From NCBI GenBank assembly GCA_023428035.1, contig JAEYZO010000253.1:1-6459 (forward strand): a DNA stretch of 6,459 nucleotides, written 5' to 3'. The position numbers and the translations under genes were made by a program. Under the pieces are notes generated by a model, which was given only the letters and a program-made list of their open reading frames with translations, made no database searches and was not told the origin of the DNA. The DNA comes from Pseudomonadota bacterium. GTDB taxonomy: Bacteria > Myxococcota_A > Polyangia > Polyangiales > Ga0077539. How positions within the stretch are numbered: the first letter of the stretch is position 1; each line of letters starts with the position of its first letter. Of this stretch, positions 1 to 6,048 are shown piece by piece.

Positions 1-26
1 CCCCTGGGCCCCTGACCCCCAACCCC
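1..26 (-). other. G-quadruplex motif downstream of the CopD-like gene
   Basis: Read on the minus strand there are four G-tracts: GGGG (26-23), GGGGG (20-16), GGGG (12-9) and GGGG (4-1), separated by loops TT, TCA and CCCA. This fits the canonical G3+N1-7 rule with tracts of four or more. It begins 16 bases past the CopD-like stop codon and would be in the 3' untranslated RNA of that operon. The strip 1-42 also looks like a degenerate 7-8 base tandem repeat of CCCCTGGG/CCCCTGA on the plus strand. Confidence 0.6.
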
Positions 27-42
27 TGGGCGCCTGGGGCCC

Positions 43-546
43 TCACCCGCAGCCGCGCACGAGCACTACGCCCACCGCGACCAGCGCCAGCGCGAGCACC
101 GTGCTCACCCGCCCCATCACGCTGGCCGCGCGACGCAGAGACTCCGCCTCGGCCGACCCGGGAGCGCGCACCAACGCCTCGGTCGCGCGAGGGCCCACCA
201 CGAAATCGTGCACGGCCGACAGCCCCACCACCGCCACGAAGAGCGCGAGCTTCAACACCACCGCGCGCCCGAAGGGCGACAAGAGGAACACCGGGTCGAC
301 GAAGCTCCCGAGGCGCACCCCGCGCACGTAGAGGTTGAAGCTCCCGGTCACCAGCACGATCACGAAGACCGACCAGCCCACCGTACGAAATCGCGCGCCC
401 GTCTCCCGCAGGATGCGCGCGCCGGTCGCTCGGTCGCCCTTGCGCATCCACGGCACCACCACCAGCACGAGGAAGAGCATCCCCCCGAGCCACGCGGCGA
501 CGGCGACGATGTGCAGCCAGACCGAGACCAGATAGAGCGTGTGCAT
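43..546 (-). CDS. CopD-like four-helix integral membrane protein
   Basis: This is a 167-residue inner-membrane protein with four predicted hydrophobic helices at about residues 3-32, 55-74, 89-116 and 146-164, and almost no soluble domain. The pattern of TM1 (H12, W19, G21-G22, then a Pro and basic residues after the helix), the FGRAVVLKL segment (K99) and the HDFVVGP segment at the end of TM3 (H113, D114) resembles short stand-alone proteins of the CopD copper-resistance family. Full CopD proteins are larger and work with CopC in copper uptake. Small relatives of this size are common and mostly uncharacterised, so copper transport is a family-level guess. No CopC, copper oxidase or metal regulator is in the window. 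The start lies 6 bases beyond the glycosidase stop, and a GGAGGG Shine-Dalgarno lies inside the glycosidase 3' end, so the two genes are very likely cotranscribed and perhaps translationally coupled. The fold is fairly certain, the function is not. Confidence 0.8.
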   Translation of the reverse strand: MHTLYLVSVWLHIVAVAAWLGGMLFLVLVVVPWMRKGDRATGARILRETGARFRTVGWSVFVIVLVTGSFNLYVRGVRLGSFVDPVFLLSPFGRAVVLKLALFVAVVGLSAVHDFVVGPRATEALVRAPGSAEAESLRRAASVMGRVSTVLALALVAVGVVLVRGCG

Positions 547-552
547 CGCGGG

Positions 553-3306
553 TCAGCCCTCCCTGCGACGTCGCGCCGCGAGCAGCGCGAGGCCCAGCGC
601 GAACCACACCGCGCCGCCGCGCCCCGTCGCGCCCGCCGCGCGGCAGCCGCAGCCACCCCCGTCGGTGGGAGGCGCCGTCCCCCCGTCGGCGCCCGCGTCG
701 CCGCCCGCGTCTCCGCCGGGGAGCGGCACCACCCCAGGCGCGGGGGTCTCGTTCGCGGGGAGGATCATCCGGTCGAGCTCGAAGCGCTCCGGGGCGCTGA
801 GCGCCATCGCGCTGAGGTAGTAGAGCGTCGCCTCCCACAGGTGCGGGATCGACACGCGGTTCTCGTAGCCGCGCACCGAGCCGTCGGCGTTGCGCAGCGT
901 GATGAAGACCTCGCCCATCACCTGCGTGTCGCGGGAGATGATGTCGTTGGCGATGCGCGTGAGCGCCTCGTGCAGGAGCGGCCGCACCGAGGGGTCGCCG
1001 CCGAGGCCGACGTAGACCGCGGCCGAGAGGGTGGTCTTCGTGAGGTACGCGCCGCCGTCGCTGCCGTCGGTGCCGCGCAGGGTCGCCACGACGCTCTCGA
1101 GGTCGCTCCGCACCTGCCGCGCGAGGCGCGGGTCGTCGATAGGGAGCATCCGCGCGGGCCAGACCATCCACGCGGTCGCGCCGAGCGCCGAGGAGCCAGG
1201 GTTGGTCTTCGCCGCGCCCGTCACCCGGTTCACGAACACCCCCCGCGCCGGGTCGTAGAAGGCCCGCACCAGGGCGTCACGGAGCTCCGCCGCCCGGTGC
1301 TCCCAGCGCGCGGCGTCGCCCGGGTGACCGAGGAAGCGCGCGAGCCGCGCGGCGCCCTCGAGCGCGGCGAAGACCGTCACCCCGCCGTGCAGAGACGACG
1401 TGAAGCCGGGGTTGTCGTCCTCGTTGGCGAGCGCGTTGAGCCCGTTGGTCTCGTCGCGCCACGCCGCGAGGAGGTCGGTCGAGCGGCGGAGCTGCGGCCA
1501 GTGCCGCTCGGCCCAGGGGCGACGCTCGGCCTCGGGCATCCACCCGAGGTGCACGGCGGCGGTCCACACCATCAGCGCGGTGTTGTCGATCTCGAAGCGG
1601 ATGAACCCGCCCATCGTGCCGTCGTCGTAGTAGTTCATCTCCCACGCGTCCTCGGGGTACTGCGAGAGCCCGTTGCGCGGGTCGACGGGGGGCCGAGGGT
1701 CGGTGAGCGGGTTGATGCGCGTGACGCCCACGGGCTGCGTGCGCGCGAGGGGCAGCGCCCAGTCGAGACGTCGCGTGACGGCGTTCGGGTCGCCCGCCAC
1801 GTCGAGGGCGTAGTCGAAGAAGGCCCCGTCGCGGGGCCAGTCGAGGCCGTAGGGGGCCTGCCGAGAGATCGACGCGACGATCGCGCCGGAGCGCGCGTCG
1901 GTGCCGTTGTAGACGTGCATGAGGGCCCGGCGCGACGCGAGCACGACGCGGGCCCGGTCCTCCGCGGGGATGGTCTCGGGCAGGCGGTCGGGCACCCCGA
2001 GGGCGGCGGTGCGGCTCTCCCAGACCATCCGGTCGCGGGTGATGAGCGCGTCGGCGGTGATCGCGCGCGCGGCGGCGAGGCCGTTGCGGGCCTCCTCCGC
2101 GGTGACCCCGAAGGAGAGGAACACCCGGCCCGTCGCGACGCCCGAGGCGTCGAAGCTGAGCGGGGTGCGCTGCGCGCTGTCGTTGAGCCACGCAGCGACG
2201 GGGTCGCCCTGGAGCTCACCGTCCTGCGCGTCTTCCCAGGCCGAGCGGGCGGGGCGCGCCCACCCGCGGGCCTGCGCGACGGCGGCGGGCTGGAGCGCGG
2301 CGTTGCAGCGGAAGTTCTGCGCGACGCCGGGCTCCAGCGGGAGCGTGAGCCCGCTCGAGCCGAGCGAGACGATGTTGTCGATCATCGCGCCGAGCTCTTC
2401 GCAGAAGGCCCCGCCCTCGCGGCCCATCTCGAACTGGTCCGGGGCCGGGTCGGTCGCGACGTAGGCGTAGACGCCGCGCGCGAAGTCGGCGTCGATGGTC
2501 GACACGGCGGTCGCGACGCGGGCGCGGAGCGCGTCGGGGGCGAGGTCCTCGCGGAGCATCCCGTCGAGGGCGCCGAAGTAGTCGTCGGTGAAGGTCGGCG
2601 GCGAGATCAGCGGGACGATCTCCTGCACGCGGTCGCGGTCGCCGGGGCGAAAGTGCAGCGCGGCGGAGCGCTCGGCGTCCCAGAGGAGGCCGAAGTCGTT
2701 GCGGCCGTCGGCCACGACGTCGCCGAGCGGAAGGCGCGGCACGCGGTTCTGCGTGAGCCCGAGGTTCGCGTGGGTCATCAGCGCCGCCGCGGTCACCGTC
2801 GACCCGCTCATCCTCTCGACGCGCACCGCGCGCTGGAGCACGTCGCGGTCGGGCACCACGGCGTCGTGCACGGTCACCCGCAGCCCGAGCGAGGCGCTCT
2901 CGTAGGTGACCCTGGGCTGGAGCGAGCGCTCGTCGGCGTAGCCCGGGGTGATCGCGAAGGTCGTCGCGTCGTGGAGCCACACCACCCGAGAGCCCGAGGC
3001 GGTCTGCACGCGCAGGCCGAGCGCCACGCCGAAGCCCTCGCGCACCCCCGTGCGGGGTCGGCTCCGTACGTCGAGCGCGTTGGGCGCGAGGTGCGTGAGC
3101 TGGTCGCAGCACGAGGGCCCGGGCCAGGCGAGGACGGCGATGTCTCCCTCGCGGGTGACCCCCGCGGTGAGCCTTCCGTGGCCCGCGACCATGTGGATCG
3201 GCGACGCGCCGAAGGCGTGCTCGATGAGCGACACGGCGCTCGGCTGGGCCGCGGCGACGGAGGGCAGAGTGAGGGAGGCGGAGAGGGCGAGGGCTGCGCG
3301 GCGCAT
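553..3306 (-). CDS. Secreted GH15-like (six-hairpin) glycosidase, MYXO-CTERM anchored
   Basis: This is a 917-residue exported protein. Residues 1-20 form a signal peptide (MRRAALALS, hydrophobic core, then SVAAA with likely cleavage before Q21). The N-terminal region contains MVAGHGRLTAGVTREGDIAVLAWPGP (about 39-64, of which the G-x-G-R-L and EGDI elements are key), which resembles the beta-sandwich domain preceding bacterial GH15 glucoamylases and glucodextranases. The second half looks like an (alpha/alpha)6 barrel: LDWPRDG at 488-494 matches the W-x-RD motif that contacts sugar in GH15, and MGEVF (E799) followed by PHLWEA (W824) matches the general-base Glu and final LW block. A Gly/Ala/Asp/Pro linker (about 855-882) leads to the MYXO-CTERM tail. 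The expected role is hydrolysis of an alpha-glucan or related glycan outside the cell, but the substrate is unknown and the general-acid site looks unusual. An in-frame TGA at 3340-3342 with no ATG, GTG or TTG after it before 3306 fixes the start. The gene follows the inositol synthase gene by 53 bases. The fold assignment is fairly firm. The GH15 label comes from motifs only, and other six-hairpin families remain possible. Confidence 0.8.
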   Translation of the reverse strand: MRRAALALSASLTLPSVAAAQPSAVSLIEHAFGASPIHMVAGHGRLTAGVTREGDIAVLAWPGPSCCDQLTHLAPNALDVRSRPRTGVREGFGVALGLRVQTASGSRVVWLHDATTFAITPGYADERSLQPRVTYESASLGLRVTVHDAVVPDRDVLQRAVRVERMSGSTVTAAALMTHANLGLTQNRVPRLPLGDVVADGRNDFGLLWDAERSAALHFRPGDRDRVQEIVPLISPPTFTDDYFGALDGMLREDLAPDALRARVATAVSTIDADFARGVYAYVATDPAPDQFEMGREGGAFCEELGAMIDNIVSLGSSGLTLPLEPGVAQNFRCNAALQPAAVAQARGWARPARSAWEDAQDGELQGDPVAAWLNDSAQRTPLSFDASGVATGRVFLSFGVTAEEARNGLAAARAITADALITRDRMVWESRTAALGVPDRLPETIPAEDRARVVLASRRALMHVYNGTDARSGAIVASISRQAPYGLDWPRDGAFFDYALDVAGDPNAVTRRLDWALPLARTQPVGVTRINPLTDPRPPVDPRNGLSQYPEDAWEMNYYDDGTMGGFIRFEIDNTALMVWTAAVHLGWMPEAERRPWAERHWPQLRRSTDLLAAWRDETNGLNALANEDDNPGFTSSLHGGVTVFAALEGAARLARFLGHPGDAARWEHRAAELRDALVRAFYDPARGVFVNRVTGAAKTNPGSSALGATAWMVWPARMLPIDDPRLARQVRSDLESVVATLRGTDGSDGGAYLTKTTLSAAVYVGLGGDPSVRPLLHEALTRIANDIISRDTQVMGEVFITLRNADGSVRGYENRVSIPHLWEATLYYLSAMALSAPERFELDRMILPANETPAPGVVPLPGGDAGGDAGADGGTAPPTDGGGCGCRAAGATGRGGAVWFALGLALLAARRRREG
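556..660 (-). other. MYXO-CTERM sorting signal (coding segment)
   Basis: These codons cover residues 883-917 of the glycosidase. They encode a Gly-rich stretch with C886 and C888 (GGGCGCR), then a short hydrophobic helix (VWFALGLALLAA), then RRRREG at the very end. This three-part pattern is the MYXO-CTERM tail known from Myxococcota, which is thought to be processed at the Cys for surface anchoring. It predicts that the enzyme sits on the cell surface and is not freely secreted, and it is the main taxonomic clue in the window. Confidence 0.85.
557..562 (-). promoter_or_regulatory. Shine-Dalgarno for the CopD-like gene
   Basis: GGAGGG on the minus strand lies 10 bases before the ATG ending at 546 and inside the last codons of the upstream glycosidase gene. 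The spacing is slightly long. It supports this start and suggests reinitiation or coupling with the upstream gene. It is the only convincing Shine-Dalgarno among the five genes here. Confidence 0.6.
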
Positions 3307-3314
3307 CAGGGCCG

Positions 3315-3343
3315 CATGAGACGGGACTGGCGGCTCAAGTCAA
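3315..3343 (-). promoter_or_regulatory. Weak candidate promoter before the glycosidase gene
   Basis: In the 53-base gap after the inositol synthase gene, TTGACT (3343 down to 3338) matches a -35 box well. The hexamer 17 bases further on (CTCATG, 3320-3315) is a poor -10 box. If used, transcription would start almost at the ATG, giving a very short or absent leader. The -35 match could be chance. Readthrough from the upstream gene is the alternative. Confidence 0.2.
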
Positions 3344-3359
3344 CGGCCGCGTGGGGTGT

Positions 3360-4673
3360 TCAGTCGTAGTACTCGAGGCCGAGGTGGGTGATGAGGTCCT
3401 CACCCTTCATCCAGCGGAGGGTGTTCTTGAGCTTCATGAGCTGGATGAACAGGTCGTGCTCGGGGTAGAGCCCCGGCGCGGTCATGGGGGACTTGAAATA
3501 GAAGCTCAGCCACTCCTGGATGCCGCTCATGCCCGCGCGGTGCGCGAGGTCCATGAAGAGGGCCAGGTCGAGCACGATGGGCGCCGCGAGGATCGAGTCT
3601 CGGCAGAGGAAATCGATCTTGATCTGCATGGGGTAGCCCATCCAGCCGAAGATATCGATGTTGTCCCAGCCCTCTTTGTTGTCGCCGCGCGGCGGGTAGT
3701 AGTTGATCCGCACGACGTGGGAGTACTTGCCGTAGAGCTCGGGGTAGAGCTGCGGCTGGAGGATGTGCTCCAGAACCCCGAGCTTCGAGACCTCCTTCGA
3801 CTTGAAGCTCTCGGGGTCGTCGAGCACCTCGCCGTCGCGGTTGCCCAGGATGTTCGTGCTGTACCAGCCCTCCAGGCCCAGGAGCCGAGCCTTGAAGCCC
3901 GGCGCGAGGATGGTCTTCATCAAGGTCTGGCCCGTCTTGAAGTCCTTTCCCGCGATGGGCACGCCCTCGCGCCGCGCGAGCTCGTGCAGGGCGGGGAAGT
4001 CCACCGAGAGGTTCGGCGCCCCGTTGGCGTAGGGCACCCCGGCCTTGACGCAGGCGTACGCGTAGATGGCGCTCGGGGCGATGTCGTCGGAGCCCTCGCG
4101 CAGGCCGCGCTCGAAGGCCGCGAGGGTCTGGTGCACGTCGCCGAGCGGGCGCCAGGTCTCGGTCGAGCCGCACCACACGGCGACGCAGCGGTCGACGCCG
4201 CGCTCGCGCTTGAAGCGGTGGATGTCCTCGATGAGCTGCTCGGCGAGCTCCATCTTCGAGGCGCCCTTCTTCACGAAGTGACCGTCGAGGCGCTTCACGT
4301 AGCCCGGGTCGAAGACCGCGGGCATGGGCTTCACCTCGCGGAGGAAATCCCCCACCGACGAGAGGTGCTCCTTCGAGAGCACGCCGGCCTTCGTGGCCGC
4401 GGTGAGGGCGTCGTCCTCGAAGATGTCCCAGGCGCCGAACTCGATCGACTCCAGCGGCGCGAGGGGCACGAAGTCGGCGACGCGCGGCGAGCGGTTGTCG
4501 GTGCGCCTTCCCAGCCGGATCGTGCCCATCTGGGTGAGCGACCCCACGGGCTGCGCGAGGCCGCGGCGCGCCATCTCGACGCCCGCGACGAAGGTGGTCG
4601 CCACGGCGCCGAGGCCGGGGAGCAGCACGCCCAGCCGACCCTTGATCGGCGCGATGTTCGGAGGTGTCTTCAT
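3360..4673 (-). CDS. ino1: myo-Inositol-1-phosphate synthase (inositol-3-phosphate synthase)
   Basis: This cytosolic NAD-dependent enzyme converts D-glucose 6-phosphate to 1D-myo-inositol 3-phosphate (L-myo-inositol 1-phosphate), the committed step for all inositol compounds. The 437 residues cover the whole family length. An N-terminal Rossmann segment has LGVLLPGLGAVATTF (14-28, G20-x-G22). GKDFKTGQTLMK (242-253) corresponds to the conserved DxKSGQT block with active-site lysines. WYSTNILGNRDG (270-281), followed by a FKSKEVSK stretch, matches the SYNHLGNNDG...FRSKEISK block of eukaryotic enzymes. CRDSILAAPIVLDL near the C-terminus matches the conserved EDSLLAAPLILDL block. The sequence belongs to the bacterial type with SLTQMGTIRLG and FGAWDIFED, familiar to me from Bacteroidetes homologues, and not to the shorter actinobacterial type. 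The ATG at 4673 lies just before the conserved N-terminus, but no Shine-Dalgarno precedes it. The nearby CDP-alcohol phosphatidyltransferase suggests the product feeds inositol-lipid synthesis. Identity is firm. Confidence 0.95.
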   Translation of the reverse strand: MKTPPNIAPIKGRLGVLLPGLGAVATTFVAGVEMARRGLAQPVGSLTQMGTIRLGRRTDNRSPRVADFVPLAPLESIEFGAWDIFEDDALTAATKAGVLSKEHLSSVGDFLREVKPMPAVFDPGYVKRLDGHFVKKGASKMELAEQLIEDIHRFKRERGVDRCVAVWCGSTETWRPLGDVHQTLAAFERGLREGSDDIAPSAIYAYACVKAGVPYANGAPNLSVDFPALHELARREGVPIAGKDFKTGQTLMKTILAPGFKARLLGLEGWYSTNILGNRDGEVLDDPESFKSKEVSKLGVLEHILQPQLYPELYGKYSHVVRINYYPPRGDNKEGWDNIDIFGWMGYPMQIKIDFLCRDSILAAPIVLDLALFMDLAHRAGMSGIQEWLSFYFKSPMTAPGLYPEHDLFIQLMKLKNTLRWMKGEDLITHLGLEYYD

Positions 4674-4698
4674 CGGGGCGCGGAAGCTAACAGAGCCC

Positions 4699-4724
4699 CG
4701 CGGGGGTGTCGCGCGGGCCCCGCG
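4699..4724 (-). terminator. GC-rich hairpin after the exporter gene
   Basis: Four bases after the exporter stop codon, a perfect 7-base inverted repeat (CGCGGGG at 4699-4705 with CCCCGCG at 4718-4724) encloses a 12-base loop. The loop region can also form a shorter competing stem. No T-run follows on the minus strand, so it is not a canonical intrinsic terminator. It could still attenuate transcription or protect the 3' end between the exporter and ino1. In DNA this rich in GC such a stem can also arise by chance. Confidence 0.35.
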
Positions 4725-4728
4725 AGAC

Positions 4729-5961
4729 TCAGGCCTCGGGCGCGGGCTCGACCTCGCCGAGCCGCACGCCGAGCCCGAGCGCCGACGCGACCCCCGCGGC
4801 GTGGGCCCAGCCCGTGAGCCGGCCCCGGTCGATGAGTCCTCCCGAGAGCATCGGCGCGAGGATGAGCGACACCGAGGTGAGGCTCTGGGTGAGGCCGAGG
4901 ATCGTGCCCTGCTCGCCGCGGTGCGCGCGGCGCGTGATGAGGCTGGTGAGCGCGGGCCTCACGCTCGACGAGCCGTAGGACGACAGCGCCGAGGCGACCA
5001 GGAGGGTCGGCAGGTCGTGGGAGAAGGCCATCACGACGTAGCCCGCCGCGAGGCCCACGAGGCCGGAGTTCACCACCGCGGGCTCGCCGAAGCGCTTCAC
5101 GAGCGCGGCGACCACGCCGCCCTGCAGCACGATGCCGAGCAGGCCCGCGAAGGCGAAGAGGTAGCCGACCTCGCGGGGCCCCCAGTGGAAGCGCCGCTCG
5201 GCGAAGAGCGCGAAGCCCGAGGTGAACATCGCGAAGGAGAACGCGAAGGAGAAGAACTGCAGGAGCGGGCCGCGCAGCGACGGGCGCTTGAAGTAGCCGG
5301 CGTAGGTGCCCCACTCGAGGAGGCCCAGCCGACGACCTGTGGCCGCGGGGGGCGAGCCCCGGTAGGCCGGCGCGCCGGGGGTCTCAGGAGGAGGCCCGGG
5401 CGGGGTCGAGTCGGGCGCGCGCGCGGGCTCCTTCACGAGCGCGAGGGTGGTGAGCATCGAGAGGGTCGAGAGCCCGCCCGCGGCGAAGACCGGGTAGTGG
5501 ATGTTCTTGTGGGCGAGCCAGCCCGACACCGCGGGGCCGAGGAGGAAGCCGATGCCGAAGGCGACGCCGATGAGGGCGAAGGCCCGCGCGCGGTCTTCGG
5601 GCTCCGTGACGTCGGCGATGTAGGCCTGCGCGAGGGAGAGGTTGCCCGCGGTCGCGCCGTGGACGATCCGCGCGAGGAAGACCCCGGTGAGGGTGTTCGC
5701 GAGGCCGAGGAGCACGTAACCCGCGATGGTGCCGAGCTGGGAGACGACGAGGAGCCGCCGTCGGCCGTAGCGGTCTGAGAGGCCGCCGAGGATGGGGCCC
5801 GAGACGAGCTGGAAGGCGGCGAAGGTCGCGACGAGGAGGCCGACGTCCCTCGCAGAGGCGCCGAAGCGCTCGGCGTAGAAGGGCAGGAGCGGGAGGATGA
5901 AGGTCAGCCCGATCACGTCGATCAGCACGACCAGGAAGATCGCGAACAGGGGAGACCGCAT
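4729..5961 (-). CDS. MFS drug exporter, TetA-like (DHA1) family
   Basis: This is a 410-residue, 12-helix inner-membrane antiporter of the major facilitator superfamily. TM1 carries LIDVIGLTFILPLLPFY (13-29, D15), as in TetA-type proton/drug antiporters. Motif A is GGLSDRYGRRR (59-69) in the TM2-TM3 loop. A motif B-like segment is ARIVHGATAGN (97-107, R98) in TM4. Motif C is GIGFLLGPAVSG (136-147) in TM5, the antiporter signature. A long Pro/Gly-rich central loop (about 177-212) separates the two six-helix halves, and the second half begins at about residue 232. The last helix is short and Ala/Gly-rich. The frame stays open well upstream, but the ATG at 5961 is chosen because MRSPLFAIFL starts directly at TM1 and the upstream residues are Arg/Glu-rich shadow sequence over the divergent gene. 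The substrate cannot be read from sequence, and tetracycline resistance should not be assumed. It has no evident role in inositol metabolism. Confidence 0.9.
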   Translation of the reverse strand: MRSPLFAIFLVVLIDVIGLTFILPLLPFYAERFGASARDVGLLVATFAAFQLVSGPILGGLSDRYGRRRLLVVSQLGTIAGYVLLGLANTLTGVFLARIVHGATAGNLSLAQAYIADVTEPEDRARAFALIGVAFGIGFLLGPAVSGWLAHKNIHYPVFAAGGLSTLSMLTTLALVKEPARAPDSTPPGPPPETPGAPAYRGSPPAATGRRLGLLEWGTYAGYFKRPSLRGPLLQFFSFAFSFAMFTSGFALFAERRFHWGPREVGYLFAFAGLLGIVLQGGVVAALVKRFGEPAVVNSGLVGLAAGYVVMAFSHDLPTLLVASALSSYGSSSVRPALTSLITRRAHRGEQGTILGLTQSLTSVSLILAPMLSGGLIDRGRLTGWAHAAGVASALGLGVRLGEVEPAPEA

Positions 5962-6048
5962 CGCCGCGCGTACCAGTACCCGGTTCGCCCGCGGGCGCAA
6001 CCGGTGACGCGCGGCGCGGGGGCGTGGTAACCGTCCGCGCGGCTTCGT
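5962..6048. promoter_or_regulatory. Divergent intergenic region, exporter / CDP-alcohol transferase
   Basis: This 87-base gap must contain the 5' signals of both divergent genes, unless one is transcribed from further away. I see no strong sigma70-type -35/-10 pair in either direction and no Shine-Dalgarno before either ATG. The notable element is an inverted repeat at 5980-6004, listed separately. A second AACCG occurs at 6029-6034 within the odd palindrome GGTAACC (6026-6032). Confidence 0.5.
5980..6004. repeat. Interrupted inverted repeat, candidate operator
   Basis: Outer arms CCGGTT (5980-5985) and AACCGG (5999-6004) flank a perfect 12-base palindrome CGCCCGCGGGCG (5986-5997), with only base 5998 breaking the symmetry. 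The repeat sits midway between two divergent starts, about 20 bases from the exporter ATG and 45 bases from the transferase ATG. A dimeric repressor site is a natural reading. No regulator gene is in the window, and GC-only palindromes are common in such DNA. The AT-containing outer arms make this one less trivial. Confidence 0.35.

Noticed and set aside
28..42. A short GGGC/GCCC stem after the CopD-like gene as an intrinsic terminator.
   Set aside because: The stem has only four pairs, there is no T-run, and the same bases belong to the C-rich repeat strip.
208..3369. A 1053-codon open frame on the plus strand, antisense to the glycosidase and the CopD-like gene.
   Set aside because: It is dominated by Arg, His, Glu, Val, Ala and Gly with no domain, signal peptide or membrane pattern. 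It is what the opposite frame of a GC-rich gene with G/C third positions produces. The sense frame has a signal peptide, enzyme motifs and a sorting tail.
3351..4817. A 488-codon plus-strand open frame over ino1.
   Set aside because: It is an antisense shadow of a strongly conserved enzyme gene. It has no recognisable motif, and its end is low-complexity Arg/Ala/Pro sequence.
4324..5778. A 484-codon plus-strand open frame spanning parts of ino1 and the exporter.
   Set aside because: It crosses two well-supported genes on the other strand and has a charged, repetitive composition typical of shadow frames.
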